A DNA stretch of 64,000 nucleotides from Halobacteriovoraceae bacterium. Its GTDB lineage: Bacteria > Bdellovibrionota > Bacteriovoracia > Bacteriovoracales > Bacteriovoracaceae. Positions 26,836-35,471 of this stretch are shown here, piece by piece (within the stretch, counting starts at the first letter, position 1; each line of letters begins with the position of its first letter). The notes beneath the pieces were generated by a model that saw only the letters and a list, made by a program, of their open reading frames with translations, was not told where the DNA came from and did no database searches. The position numbers were made by a program, and so were the translations under genes. The stretch covers positions 124,001 through 188,000 of the forward strand of contig PASN01000019.1 of NCBI GenBank assembly GCA_002711995.1, read 5' to 3'.

Positions 26836-27475
26836 ATATTTTATACTGACGATGCTTTTTTCAACGGCCTTTGCCAATGTGGACAATAAATTGCGTGTCT
26901 ATTTTAGAGGTGGCTATATACTTCAAGATATAGCTGGCAACAGACCTGAGAAAGGCGGAGATTACTTTTCATTTCTGGTGGGAGGACATGTTCACTACCA
27001 AATAAACTCACAGTTATTATTGGGGCTTGATGCAACGGTCGCATTTGCACCTTTTAGAGATAGCACAAGGGTGGAAATTGACAACGAAGAAATTAAGGGC
27101 GACGCCTTCATCAGAACTAACTACTACAGTCTTCCTTTATATTACCGGCCAGAGGGCTGGAAGAGCTACTATTTGGGCATGGGCCCAGCATTAACTTTAA
27201 ACCACATTCAATACAGAAACTTCTCAAAGAACGAGCCTGGCATAGAAAAGAAAAATAAACTGCTTTTAAAAAATGTCGGAATTGTCACAGGAGTAAAGAA
27301 GTTTTTAGAAGATAACATCTCTTTTGTTGAGGCGAATATGTTTGTCGTTTATTGGGATGAATTTTTTTTGGTGAACGACTCGTCTCTTGACGCTCAAGTG
27401 ATAGAGGAGGATGAAAGTCTGGAAAAGAGAATTAATTTCACGATTTCCCTCTCAGTTGGAGCGTTAGTTTTTTAA
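26828..27475 (+). CDS. Small outer-membrane β-barrel-like protein
   Basis: 215 residues from a TTG at 26828, supported by GGAGGG 7-8 nt upstream. The signal peptide IKYFILTMLFSTAFA is followed by alternating amphipathic strands (LRVYFRGGYILQDI, LLLGLDATVAFAPF, YLGMGPALTLNHI) ending FTISLSVGALVF with a terminal Phe, as in small OmpA-like barrels. It overlaps the DUF3943 gene by 8 nt and the convergent next gene by 12 nt. It probably forms an envelope unit with the two preceding proteins. Confidence 0.7.
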   Translation: MIKYFILTMLFSTAFANVDNKLRVYFRGGYILQDIAGNRPEKGGDYFSFLVGGHVHYQINSQLLLGLDATVAFAPFRDSTRVEIDNEEIKGDAFIRTNYYSLPLYYRPEGWKSYYLGMGPALTLNHIQYRNFSKNEPGIEKKNKLLLKNVGIVTGVKKFLEDNISFVEANMFVVYWDEFFLVNDSSLDAQVIEEDESLEKRINFTISLSVGALVF

Positions 27476-28330
27476 CCTTAAATCTGTACTGCCCTCTGGA
27501 AGTCTTGCATTGACCCAATCATACGCCTGATCTGGAGACCAAAATGTTAATTCAACCGCGTCCTTATTACGGGGGGACGCCCATTGAGATTGAAGAAGGA
27601 TTTCCAGAATGCCTGGCCCTTCGCCTTTTTTTACAGGATGGTAGTTTTGATTTGAAGAGGTGTAAGACACTCTATTATGTGGACCAATTAAGGATGGGTT
27701 GATTCTTACTGTTTTTTGCCAATTAACATAGTCACTCTTTGGCGCTATTTCGAAATCCTTTAAGAAAGTCATGGCAAAGGCAGAACATCCTGCGCCGGTG
27801 TACTTAAGTGGTGCTTCGTTGAGGCCATAGTTGAGATAGGCCTTTTTCTCTACCCATGTATCAAGATGGAGTAAAAGCTTTTGGCACTTTTTATATGTCG
27901 TCTGGTAGGTCATTGAATTAACATTACCTGTCTTCAAACCCTGTTCAATCTCGCCCTTTAACTCATCTTCAGTCTCCAACCTGCCCTTGAACCTATGAAA
28001 CAAAACCCCAAGTCCTGAGTTCTGGGAAAATAAAAGCTTTAATGCTTCCCCTGTGGAGTCTAGGGACGCCATACCTGCCAGTTTTTTGATCTCATTGCCA
28101 TTGGGTGGAAAGCAAGAAATCTCGACCGCGTTGTGTCCTATGATCCTTTTATTCTTGGTGAGTCCAAGACTTAACCCAAGCTTGTTTTTTAAGGCGGAAA
28201 GAACTAGAGACCTAGGGGTACTCCAATCAACTCCGTAAGGAGATTTGAAGTTGTATACGCGCACATAGCTTTGTTTTGCATGGGTGTGCAGGGAAAAGAT
28301 TAATAGTAAAAGGGTTGCCAGCATCTTCAT
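27464..28330 (-). CDS. Secreted protein of unknown function
   Basis: 288 residues from the ATG at 28330, chosen because it opens a signal peptide (MKMLATLLLLIFSLHTHA). A longer frame from ATG 28375 begins inside the upstream terminator hairpin. The mature part has GHNAVEISCF near the N-terminus and GAGCSAFAMTFLKDF in the middle; this His/Cys pairing hints at, but does not prove, a cysteine-hydrolase-like fold. No family recognised. Neither start has a clear ribosome site. The 3' end overlaps the barrel gene on the other strand. Confidence 0.65.
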   Translation of the reverse strand: MKMLATLLLLIFSLHTHAKQSYVRVYNFKSPYGVDWSTPRSLVLSALKNKLGLSLGLTKNKRIIGHNAVEISCFPPNGNEIKKLAGMASLDSTGEALKLLFSQNSGLGVLFHRFKGRLETEDELKGEIEQGLKTGNVNSMTYQTTYKKCQKLLLHLDTWVEKKAYLNYGLNEAPLKYTGAGCSAFAMTFLKDFEIAPKSDYVNWQKTVRINPSLIGPHNRVSYTSSNQNYHPVKKGEGPGILEILLQSQWASPRNKDAVELTFWSPDQAYDWVNARLPEGSTDLRLKN

Positions 28331-28365
28331 GCGGGCAACTGTATTATAGGGAGACAGAAAATCAA

Positions 28366-28388
28366 GCCTCGACATTTTGGGTCGAGGC
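28366..28388 (-). terminator. Intrinsic terminator of the glycine dehydrogenase gene
   Basis: 8-bp stem GCCTCGAC/GTCGAGGC with a 7-nt loop, 27 nt past the gcvP stop. On the minus strand it is followed by TTGATTTTC, a moderately T-rich run. Confidence 0.7.
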
Positions 28389-28414
28389 CAGTGGAAAGTA
28401 AATCAAATGCTTGT

Positions 28415-31399
28415 CTAGTTTGCAGCAAGCTTAGACTCATGTGCGGCAAGGATCTTTTCCTGAAGCTCGCCAAATGGCATATTTCGTAAAACTTCAGGAG
28501 CGACCTTGTCCGTGGCCACACTAGGAAGCTTGGTCTCAATCTTCTCGGAAAGCATTGGTCTCTTATTTGCTGTCAGCTCATCGACTTTTCCAACTGGTGT
28601 GAAATGAGGCGCAGTCGTGAGAACCTGAGGGTACTCATGGATCATCTTGTGAATTGACTTCACAACCTCAGCAAACTGATCAAGCTCTTCTTTTGTGTAG
28701 GACTCTGTTGGCTCGATCATTAGTCCATATTGTTCTGGAAAAGCAACTGTTGGAGCGTGGAAGCCAAAGTCCAAGAATAGTTTTCCCACCTTAGCAATTG
28801 CCTGCGCCTTTGGAGTTCCCGCCTTTTCAATCTTTTCAAACATTTCTGGTGAAAGAGTAAGGATGAACTCATGCATTCTAGGTGAGTCTTCAGAACCCGC
28901 TGGAAGAATAGGGTAGACGCTTTTAAGCTCTTTATATAAGTATCTCGCGCTTAAGGTTGCTATGGCGCTCATTCTTCTAATGCCCTCTGCACCTAATGCT
29001 GCTAGATATGTATAAGCTCTAACCTTGTGAGCAAAGTTTCCATGATGACGATGGAATGATCCAATGCTTTTATCAGTCTTAAAAGTTGAGTAAACACCGT
29101 CTTCAAGCTTTATTTGTTTGCCTGGCATGTAGTCGACAAGTTTCTCACTAACGGCAACTATTGCATCGCCTGGCCCGCCGCCGCCATGTGGAATTGACCA
29201 AGTTTTGTGAAGGTTGTTGTGAACAGCATCAACGCCTAAAGTATTGAGGTCAATCCACCCCGCTATCGCGTTCATATTTGCGCCGTCCATGTAAACTAGA
29301 CCTCCGGCCTGGTGTACAAGGTCGCTCATCTCTTTAAACTTAGTTTCAAAAATCCCTGCTGTGTTGGGATTGGTGACCATTACACCTGCCAGGCGCTCGC
29401 CATACTGCTCAATTGTGCTTTTTAGTTTTTCAAAATCCATCTCACCTGTGGGTAGAGCATCAAGGCCTACAATACCAAATGCTTCGCCTTTAACCTTTTT
29501 GGTTTCATAACCTGCCATTGTGGCCGTCGCAGGGTTTGTGCCATGTGCAGACCTCGGAATTATTACGATGTTTCTTTTATTCGCGTCTCCGTTGTCACGG
29601 TGGTAGGCCTGAAACATTTTTAGTCCAACAAGTTCACCTTGCGCACCTGCAACAGGTTGGGTGGTCACACCTGGAAGTCCTGTGATCTTTTTAAACCATT
29701 CTTGAATGTTAAAAAGAATTTCCAGATTTCCTTGGATATCTGATTCTGGAGCCTGAGGATGTGTTTGGGTAAAACCTTCAAGGCCAGCTGCCCAGTCATT
29801 CACTTCCGGATTGTATTTCATGGTGCAAGAGCCAAGCGGGTAGAGCCCCTCGTCAGGTGAAAGGTTTTGTTTTCCAAGTTTTTGATAATATTCGTACAGC
29901 TCAGCTGTTTCAAAACTAGGGATTGAGGCCTTGTTAACTCTTTTCTGATAAGGTTTTAGCTCGGCCATCGTACTGGAGATGCTCTTTCTTTGAAGTCTCT
30001 CTTTAAAGAATCGTGTAAGCTTTGAAAGATCTTGTTCAGTTCTTTTGTCGCTAAAGGACACCAACAATAGATTTTCGTCAATGCCACAACGATTGCTAAC
30101 GTTGGATCCTATATGCAGGCCTTCTTCACTTGCGGCCTTGATTAGCTCATCAATATCTGTATCGAACTTCAATGTTATTTCATTAAAAAATTCATTTTCA
30201 AACTTAAGATTCACGCCCTCAAACTTTGTAAGCTCTTGCGCGGCCAATCTTGCGTTTTCATGCGCCTTAGTGAAGATTTCGTTTAGACCCTTGTCACCGA
30301 GAGCTAGAACTGATGCGCCAGCAGCTGTGGCTATGAAAGATTGATTGGAGCAAATATTCGATGTCGCTTTTTCTCTTCTGATATGTTGTTCGCGCGTGGA
30401 TAGGATAATGCTTTTGCAAGTTTCACCGAACTCATCAACAGTTTTTCCGATAAACCTGCCCGCGCTGGCGCGAAGTCCATTTTTAACGTTTTCGTTATTT
30501 CTAACGCCAAAAATCCCAAGTCCTGGACCTCCAAAATTTGGATCAAGGGCCAAGTGTTGTCCCTCTCCAACCATAATGTCGGCTCCTTCTTTGTTTGAAC
30601 CCCATGCGGCGGGCTCTTTAAGTCCGTCATTTGCTAAAGCAACAGGGTCAACGATTCCGATGGTTAACAGGGAGTTGTCATGCGCAAGATCGGTGAGGGA
30701 GTCGAAATCCTCAATTTGTCCAAAGCTGTTAATCTGGGAGAAGGCCAGAGCCGCTGCAGTCGGTGTTGATTCGATCAACTCCTTTAACTTTTTAAGCTCA
30801 ACTCTTGAAGTGCCTTTATCTATTGGAGCGTAAACAACCTTAAGGTTTGTTTCTTTAATCAATGTATCAATAACTTCTTTGTCGCCAGGGTAGATATTCT
30901 CTGCAACGATGACTGTGTCTTTTCCTCTGCTCATTCTGAGAGCACAGTTGAAGGCCTCATGAAGACAAGTTGATCTCTCATAAAGAGAAGCGTTAATGGC
31001 CTCAAATCCAGTTATCTCGCTAATAACTGATTGGTAGATCCACAAGCTTTGCAGTGTTCCTTGGCTTCTTTCTGGCTGGTAAGGTGTATACGCTGTGGTA
31101 AGGCCTCTTATTGAGCAAACCATCGGAACGATTGCCGGAACAGATATTTCTTGAAGGCCGTCACCAATGAAGTTAATTGCCTTTTTATTTTTAGAGGCGA
31201 TGCTCTTTAGGTGCTCTTTAAGCTCTTCACCCTTTTTGTGAACTGGCAGGTCAAGCTTATCCATTAGGGGATCAGTGCCTATATGTTTAAATAGGTCTTT
31301 TACTGAGTTTAGACCTAATGATTCTAGCATTTGCTTTTCTTCATCCTTATTCACGCCAACATAGAAAGGATAATTTTCACGGGGGTTTACATAGCTCAT
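28415..31399 (-). CDS. gcvP: Glycine dehydrogenase (decarboxylating), GcvPA-GcvPB type fused in one chain
   Basis: P-protein of the glycine cleavage system; decarboxylates glycine on PLP and loads the aminomethyl group on lipoyl-GcvH. In 994 residues, the first ~460 match the GcvPA subunit (YTPYQPERSQGTLQSL, EQHIRREKATSNICSNQ) and residues ~480-994 match GcvPB (LYPLGSCTMKYNPEVND, SAHGTNPATATMAGYE, the PLP lysine K732 in NLHKTWSIPHGGGGPGD). Normal single-chain P-proteins have different signatures (LGSCTMKLN). No gcvT or gcvH lies adjacent, and I see no glycine riboswitch in the 80-nt divergent upstream gap. AAGG lies 9-11 nt before the ATG. Confidence 0.92.
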   Translation of the reverse strand: MSYVNPRENYPFYVGVNKDEEKQMLESLGLNSVKDLFKHIGTDPLMDKLDLPVHKKGEELKEHLKSIASKNKKAINFIGDGLQEISVPAIVPMVCSIRGLTTAYTPYQPERSQGTLQSLWIYQSVISEITGFEAINASLYERSTCLHEAFNCALRMSRGKDTVIVAENIYPGDKEVIDTLIKETNLKVVYAPIDKGTSRVELKKLKELIESTPTAAALAFSQINSFGQIEDFDSLTDLAHDNSLLTIGIVDPVALANDGLKEPAAWGSNKEGADIMVGEGQHLALDPNFGGPGLGIFGVRNNENVKNGLRASAGRFIGKTVDEFGETCKSIILSTREQHIRREKATSNICSNQSFIATAAGASVLALGDKGLNEIFTKAHENARLAAQELTKFEGVNLKFENEFFNEITLKFDTDIDELIKAASEEGLHIGSNVSNRCGIDENLLLVSFSDKRTEQDLSKLTRFFKERLQRKSISSTMAELKPYQKRVNKASIPSFETAELYEYYQKLGKQNLSPDEGLYPLGSCTMKYNPEVNDWAAGLEGFTQTHPQAPESDIQGNLEILFNIQEWFKKITGLPGVTTQPVAGAQGELVGLKMFQAYHRDNGDANKRNIVIIPRSAHGTNPATATMAGYETKKVKGEAFGIVGLDALPTGEMDFEKLKSTIEQYGERLAGVMVTNPNTAGIFETKFKEMSDLVHQAGGLVYMDGANMNAIAGWIDLNTLGVDAVHNNLHKTWSIPHGGGGPGDAIVAVSEKLVDYMPGKQIKLEDGVYSTFKTDKSIGSFHRHHGNFAHKVRAYTYLAALGAEGIRRMSAIATLSARYLYKELKSVYPILPAGSEDSPRMHEFILTLSPEMFEKIEKAGTPKAQAIAKVGKLFLDFGFHAPTVAFPEQYGLMIEPTESYTKEELDQFAEVVKSIHKMIHEYPQVLTTAPHFTPVGKVDELTANKRPMLSEKIETKLPSVATDKVAPEVLRNMPFGELQEKILAAHESKLAAN

Positions 31400-31479
31400 A
31401 TATACTTACCTTTTTGACCAAAATGTTCTAATTGAACCTTAGTATATAGCGCAAAATTATGCTAATGTGACTCGGATTT

Positions 31480-32193
31480 ATGAGATTTTTTAACAAAGAA
31501 CAAGAAATAGACTTCAATGCTTTCAAGAAGGCCTTGCCAGCCGAAGCCGCCGTGTTGGAGCCTCATTTGGATAGAGGAGAGCAGTTTGAGTATGATTCAG
31601 ATCATCGTCTCTTTTTGCAAAGTAAAAGCTCTGGGCCTATTTCTTTTGAACTTGAGTCTCAACTTAAATACCATCAACGGTTTTTCTATAAAAATTCTGT
31701 TTATTCACAGCCGCTTGCAAAGGCCTTGGGTATAAAGAAAGGCAGGCCAAGACCAAAAGTTCTCGATGCAACGGCAGGTACTTTAAAAGACTCAATGCTT
31801 ATCTTGGCAATGGGCTGCGATGTGCTGGCATGTGAAAGAAACCCTATTGTTCAGGCATTAATTTTAAATGCTTTAAAGTTTGTTGAGTTTGAAGCTCGGT
31901 TTGAGTTTATCCCAAATGGCACTCTTGATCTGATTTCAGAAAGAGGGGATTTTGATGTGGCGTACTATGATCCCATGTATGAACAGAAAAATGAAAAGGC
32001 CGCTCCAAGAAAAGAGATGCGGATATTCCGGGACGTTGTGCAAGTTGATTCAGATATCGTTCAAGTAGGATCTGCTTTGAAGGCAACCGGAAAACGATTG
32101 GTGATAAAGCGCTCTTCCAAAGCTGTTCCACTCATAGAGGCTCCTGAAGTTTCTTTTGGTAAAAAGAGCACCATATATGATGTTTATATCTAA
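31480..32193 (+). CDS. rsmJ: RsmJ-like 16S rRNA guanine-N2 methyltransferase
   Basis: 237-residue class I SAM methyltransferase. The SAM motif LDATAGTLKDSMLILAMGCDVLACERNP is present in two blocks (LDATAGTLKDS; GCDVLACERNP), the catalytic-type YYDPMYEQK corresponds to the DPM(F/Y) motif of RsmJ, and PRKEMRIFRDV and KRSSKA follow as in that family. RsmJ methylates G1516 of 16S rRNA in E. coli; the same target is inferred. No ribosome site is apparent before the ATG. It diverges from gcvP. Confidence 0.85.
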   Translation: MRFFNKEQEIDFNAFKKALPAEAAVLEPHLDRGEQFEYDSDHRLFLQSKSSGPISFELESQLKYHQRFFYKNSVYSQPLAKALGIKKGRPRPKVLDATAGTLKDSMLILAMGCDVLACERNPIVQALILNALKFVEFEARFEFIPNGTLDLISERGDFDVAYYDPMYEQKNEKAAPRKEMRIFRDVVQVDSDIVQVGSALKATGKRLVIKRSSKAVPLIEAPEVSFGKKSTIYDVYI

Positions 32194-32245
32194 AAATGAG
32201 ATTGGTAAGCTTCACCTCGCAAAGCTCACACCGTAACCCTTTAGT

Positions 32246-32395
32246 TTAGATATAGTTTTTTGGGTTTCTTACATAGTCAAGATACTCCCACTCTTTAGCT
32301 TCTTCTGTCAGGTCTTCGCAAGCTAAGCTGCTGAAATTAAGTTCGGGGTGAGGTCTAGTAAAATTACACGGTTCTTCTTTTTTTGTGCGTTGCAT
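32246..32395 (-). CDS. Small acidic protein, 49 residues
   Basis: An otherwise unexplained intergenic stretch holds a frame from ATG (32395) to TAA (32246). It encodes 49 residues with a basic N-terminus (MQRTKKEEP), two Cys, and an acidic aromatic end (EDLTEEAKEWEYLDYVRN). Residue composition and codon use look coding rather than random. The ribosome site is weak (AAAAGA directly upstream). No family recognised. It lies convergent to rsmJ and divergent from the next secreted protein. Confidence 0.5.
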   Translation of the reverse strand: MQRTKKEEPCNFTRPHPELNFSSLACEDLTEEAKEWEYLDYVRNPKNYI

Positions 32396-32444
32396 TCTTT
32401 TGTTGTGGTAGTTGAAGCTTCAGTATTTAAACCTTAGGAGAATT

Positions 32445-33191
32445 ATGAAAAATCTTATTCTTGCCACAACTTTTCTAACTAGCTTTTCAGCTTTAGCAAA
32501 TACTTGCTTTGTGGAACTTCAATACCAAGGGACCGTATTGGGACAAAATGTTTTTGAAGGGCAAACGTGTAGAGACCCTTTGCGCGAATGCAAAAGAGCA
32601 GAAAAAAAATATGAGATGGAACATAATCTTACAGAACTTGAGTGTGTAAGGCTTGATCAGACACCACCAATGCCATCTCCACCGGTGCCACCTAGACCTT
32701 CAAGACCAGCTCCAATTACTTTTAAAGGCTCGATAGATAATTATGATTTCTATATTGCTGCAACTGGCATGGATGATTTCTACAATCAATGTCTGGACTT
32801 TTCTAATCGTAACAATATTCACTACGCATCAAAGTTTAAAGTTTCTGCAGATGGCAGAAGGTATAGCTTTGGAGATATTCAATTTGGTCATTGGAATGGC
32901 CAGGAAAGTATCTGTATGGAGCTTCAAACAGTTGCCCTATATCAAATTGGCACACCTGTTTCATTTAGATACACTTCCGCTTCCGGAAAGATTGAAGATA
33001 AACACTTCAGCTTTGTTGGCCAAAGCGAGGATGAAATCTACAACCAATGTGTTGAGTTTGTTGAAGACTCAAAAGTCGGCTACGCGGATGATATAAGGGT
33101 TTCCTTTAACGGCCAGAGAAGTCGTAGCTACAAAAATGCCAGATCCTGGTGGAAAACTTCGCAAGAAGTATGTGATGCAATGTTTCAATAA
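32445..33191 (+). CDS. Secreted two-repeat protein with proline linker
   Basis: 248 residues from the ATG at 32445 (AGGAG 5 nt upstream; the alternative start at 32412 would mask the signal peptide). Signal peptide to SALAN, then a Cys-containing N-terminal domain (CFVELQYQG...CRDPLRECKRAE), a linker of PPxP units, and two related repeats of about 65 residues each. Each repeat contains DDFYNQCLDF or DEIYNQCVEF followed by a DGRRYSF or NGQRSRSY turn. I do not recognise the family; the layout suggests an extracellular binding protein. Confidence 0.75.
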   Translation: MKNLILATTFLTSFSALANTCFVELQYQGTVLGQNVFEGQTCRDPLRECKRAEKKYEMEHNLTELECVRLDQTPPMPSPPVPPRPSRPAPITFKGSIDNYDFYIAATGMDDFYNQCLDFSNRNNIHYASKFKVSADGRRYSFGDIQFGHWNGQESICMELQTVALYQIGTPVSFRYTSASGKIEDKHFSFVGQSEDEIYNQCVEFVEDSKVGYADDIRVSFNGQRSRSYKNARSWWKTSQEVCDAMFQ

Positions 33192-33209
33192 GTTTTAAAA
33201 AAATCACCT

Positions 33210-33231
33210 GGCCCTCATTTCTTTGAGGGCC
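33210..33231. terminator. Bidirectional terminator hairpin
   Basis: 8-bp stem GGCCCTCA/TGAGGGCC with a 6-nt loop, between convergent genes. The plus strand continues TTTACCTTT; the minus strand reaches seven Ts within a few nucleotides. Confidence 0.75.
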
Positions 33232-33292
33232 TTTACCTTTAGCTATAGTAAAATCAACGTGTCAAAATAGAGCTTTTTAAATTAAAGCTTGC

Positions 33293-35149
33293 CTACTTTA
33301 AGTAGAGCTTTGAGCAGAGCTCTGGGGTAACAACATGTGACTGGTCTTGCCATTTCTTAATCTGACCGGACAATTCTTCATAGGTCTGTCGAAAGTTCAC
33401 CAATCTATTAAAGACTTCTGAGTCATTACAACCAGTCTTGTCACTAGCGCCACATTTCAAATCAACCATGTCGCGGTATAGGTTTGTAAAAATTTGTTCT
33501 TTTCTCTCCCTAAAATAGGCAAGATTGTTTTTCTTCGTGCCAGCATCACAGCCTGACTCTATTTTTAGCACTTCTTTCTCGGGCTCTGTTATTGAGTTGT
33601 TCTCCAGCCTTACAAGAGCCGATTCTGGACCTAGGGATTCTGGCTCAACCTTAGTCGATCTCACAGTCTTCTCCCCGCCAACTACATTCTCTTTTGATTC
33701 TATAGGCCCTGGCGTAGTGGGAGGCGTTTTTACAAGTTTGTCCCTTTCAACAACAGGCCCTGCTTTAACTGGTTCTTTTTCTTCAATAATGGAGTTTTTG
33801 TTCTCTTTTTTATCTTCTGTCTTAGAATCATTTGCAATTGTTTGCACTTCTTCTTTTGCTTCATACACAGCTTCGGAGCCAGTATTTTCTATTTTTTGAA
33901 GCTGTAAACTCAGTACGCGCTTGCTATCAAGACTTGCCTCCAGGTGTAATGTTTTATCTTTTATGTTGTATCCTAGATACATTCTCTTTTTACCTTTGGA
34001 CGTCTCATAAAAACGTTTCAGATGCGATTGGACATTTTTACCGAGTTTTGCCCATTTAATTTGACCTCTATCTTTGTCTCTCCACTGAAGCTTAAATCCA
34101 TCTTTTAAGTCAGGAATGTAGTTTAGGTTATCTTCTTCCCAAATCTCAAATTCAAGTTTTGCACGATAAAACTTTCCTTTCGTGTCCAGGCCATAATCAA
34201 TGAGTCCGCCTCCATTTATTTTATTTCCTAGGTTGTCATAGAGTGGAAAAAAGTTATCTTTCCATGTCTGAAGGTCGGATTGGGTCACCCAACCACCTTG
34301 GCCTATTAGTTTGTCTTTATGTTTGGCAATCTTTTCACTAAGAAAAGTCATTCTGTCAGAAGCCTTAAGTCTATAGGCAAATTGGCGGTTGTAGACACAT
34401 CTAAATCTGTGCAAATTTCTGAGGCAACTTCCTATTGTAACATAAGGCCGGCAGGAATGACTTTTTTCAGGACCATCTGCATTTAGATAGGCGTGCCTGT
34501 TGGTGTCAAACCATGCCTGCCTATAACATGTTGAAAATTTCTGCTTAATTATATTTTTATCATCGAGCTTTGAGTCGCTATTAGTACGAAGGACAATGGG
34601 AGCCCACTTAGATCGCAAAATGCTTTTCCATGTGGTGGACCTTAAATGGTTTGGATGATTCTTTGTGTCAGTTAACTTAACATAGCCTTTGCATATGGGC
34701 TCTTTTAAGATCTTGTCCCTCTTAATCTTTGCTTCATCTTCACAAGCGAAAAATGTCTCCGCACGCGCTTTAGCTTTCTCTGGTGTGGGTCCTACTACTT
34801 TTGGCAAAGTGACAGCACACTTTCTTACACTTTTATAGAAATCCAATTCCGCCTTCAAACATTTGTAAGATTGATCATTCTGTAGGCCCTCAACACACTT
34901 AGTGGCCTTCTCATTAAACATGTCGGCATATTCGGCAATTTCATCTCGAGTATGTGATAGTGATTTGTGCACCTGGTCGCATTGAGAGGCATCAGGCCTC
35001 TTTTTAACAAAGGCGGCCCGCGCCTTTTCTACTTCAGCTGGAGTTTCATATTCTAATTCAGAGAAAAATCTCTCCTGAGCGCTGATAGATTGAGATAGGA
35101 AAGCTCCAAAAAGAAGCGTACTTAGAATTGGTTTATTTAAATTTCTCAT
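33293..35149 (-). CDS. Large Cys-rich secreted protein, unknown function
   Basis: 618 residues: signal peptide (ILSTLLFGAFLSQSISAQ), a Cys-rich helical domain (about 25-165), and a mixed domain (about 170-400) with more cysteines and β-rich GLIDYGLDTKGKFYRAKLE. A charged low-complexity linker rich in Lys, Glu, Pro and Val follows (about 420-525), then a small C-terminal domain with four Cys (ESGCDAGTKKN, LKCGASDKTGCND, LCSKLYLK). The even cysteine content suggests disulfides and periplasmic or extracellular location. No known family recognised and no clear ribosome site. Confidence 0.7.
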   Translation of the reverse strand: MRNLNKPILSTLLFGAFLSQSISAQERFFSELEYETPAEVEKARAAFVKKRPDASQCDQVHKSLSHTRDEIAEYADMFNEKATKCVEGLQNDQSYKCLKAELDFYKSVRKCAVTLPKVVGPTPEKAKARAETFFACEDEAKIKRDKILKEPICKGYVKLTDTKNHPNHLRSTTWKSILRSKWAPIVLRTNSDSKLDDKNIIKQKFSTCYRQAWFDTNRHAYLNADGPEKSHSCRPYVTIGSCLRNLHRFRCVYNRQFAYRLKASDRMTFLSEKIAKHKDKLIGQGGWVTQSDLQTWKDNFFPLYDNLGNKINGGGLIDYGLDTKGKFYRAKLEFEIWEEDNLNYIPDLKDGFKLQWRDKDRGQIKWAKLGKNVQSHLKRFYETSKGKKRMYLGYNIKDKTLHLEASLDSKRVLSLQLQKIENTGSEAVYEAKEEVQTIANDSKTEDKKENKNSIIEEKEPVKAGPVVERDKLVKTPPTTPGPIESKENVVGGEKTVRSTKVEPESLGPESALVRLENNSITEPEKEVLKIESGCDAGTKKNNLAYFRERKEQIFTNLYRDMVDLKCGASDKTGCNDSEVFNRLVNFRQTYEELSGQIKKWQDQSHVVTPELCSKLYLK

Positions 35150-35471
35150 AGAAATTATTCTAAATTTAATTTATTTTTCAATCAAGTTTTAGGCATAACG
35201 GCTCAAATTTCCATCATAGGTGCTTCCAATTATTGGCAAATCAATTTAGGTTGCTGATTTTACTAAGAAGGAGCGTTCGTGGGAATTTCTTCGTACTTCA
35301 TTAGGTTTGCCATGTCTTGTGAAGAGGTCGAATCAAGATGTGACCGTAGCTATTTTCATGAAATCTATAGTTCATAAGGAGACCATACCGATGAATGCCA
35401 TTTGCTCTAGCTATTTCCTTGTAAATTCGGTATTGTAACTGCGAAAAACACCTTAAAAATTGGGAGCTTCG
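35150..35471 (+). other. Intergenic leader before the adenosine kinase-asnS pair, with two micro-ORFs
   Basis: 322 nt without an obvious full gene. It holds two very short frames with good ribosome sites: GTG 35279-35377 (32 codons, AAGGAG 5 nt upstream) and ATG 35391-35438 (15 codons plus stop, AAGGAG 7-8 nt upstream). They may be small proteins, leader peptides or chance. I see no T-box or terminator-like structure. Confidence 0.35.

Noticed and set aside
28343-28348. Perfect TATAAT on the minus strand just before the secreted protein at 27464-28330
   Set aside because: No -35 element at 16-18 nt, and the position would give an almost leaderless message. Not enough to call a promoter.
31400-31479. 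Glycine riboswitch before gcvP
   Set aside because: The divergent gap is only 80 nt and shows no tandem aptamer-like GC-rich stems.
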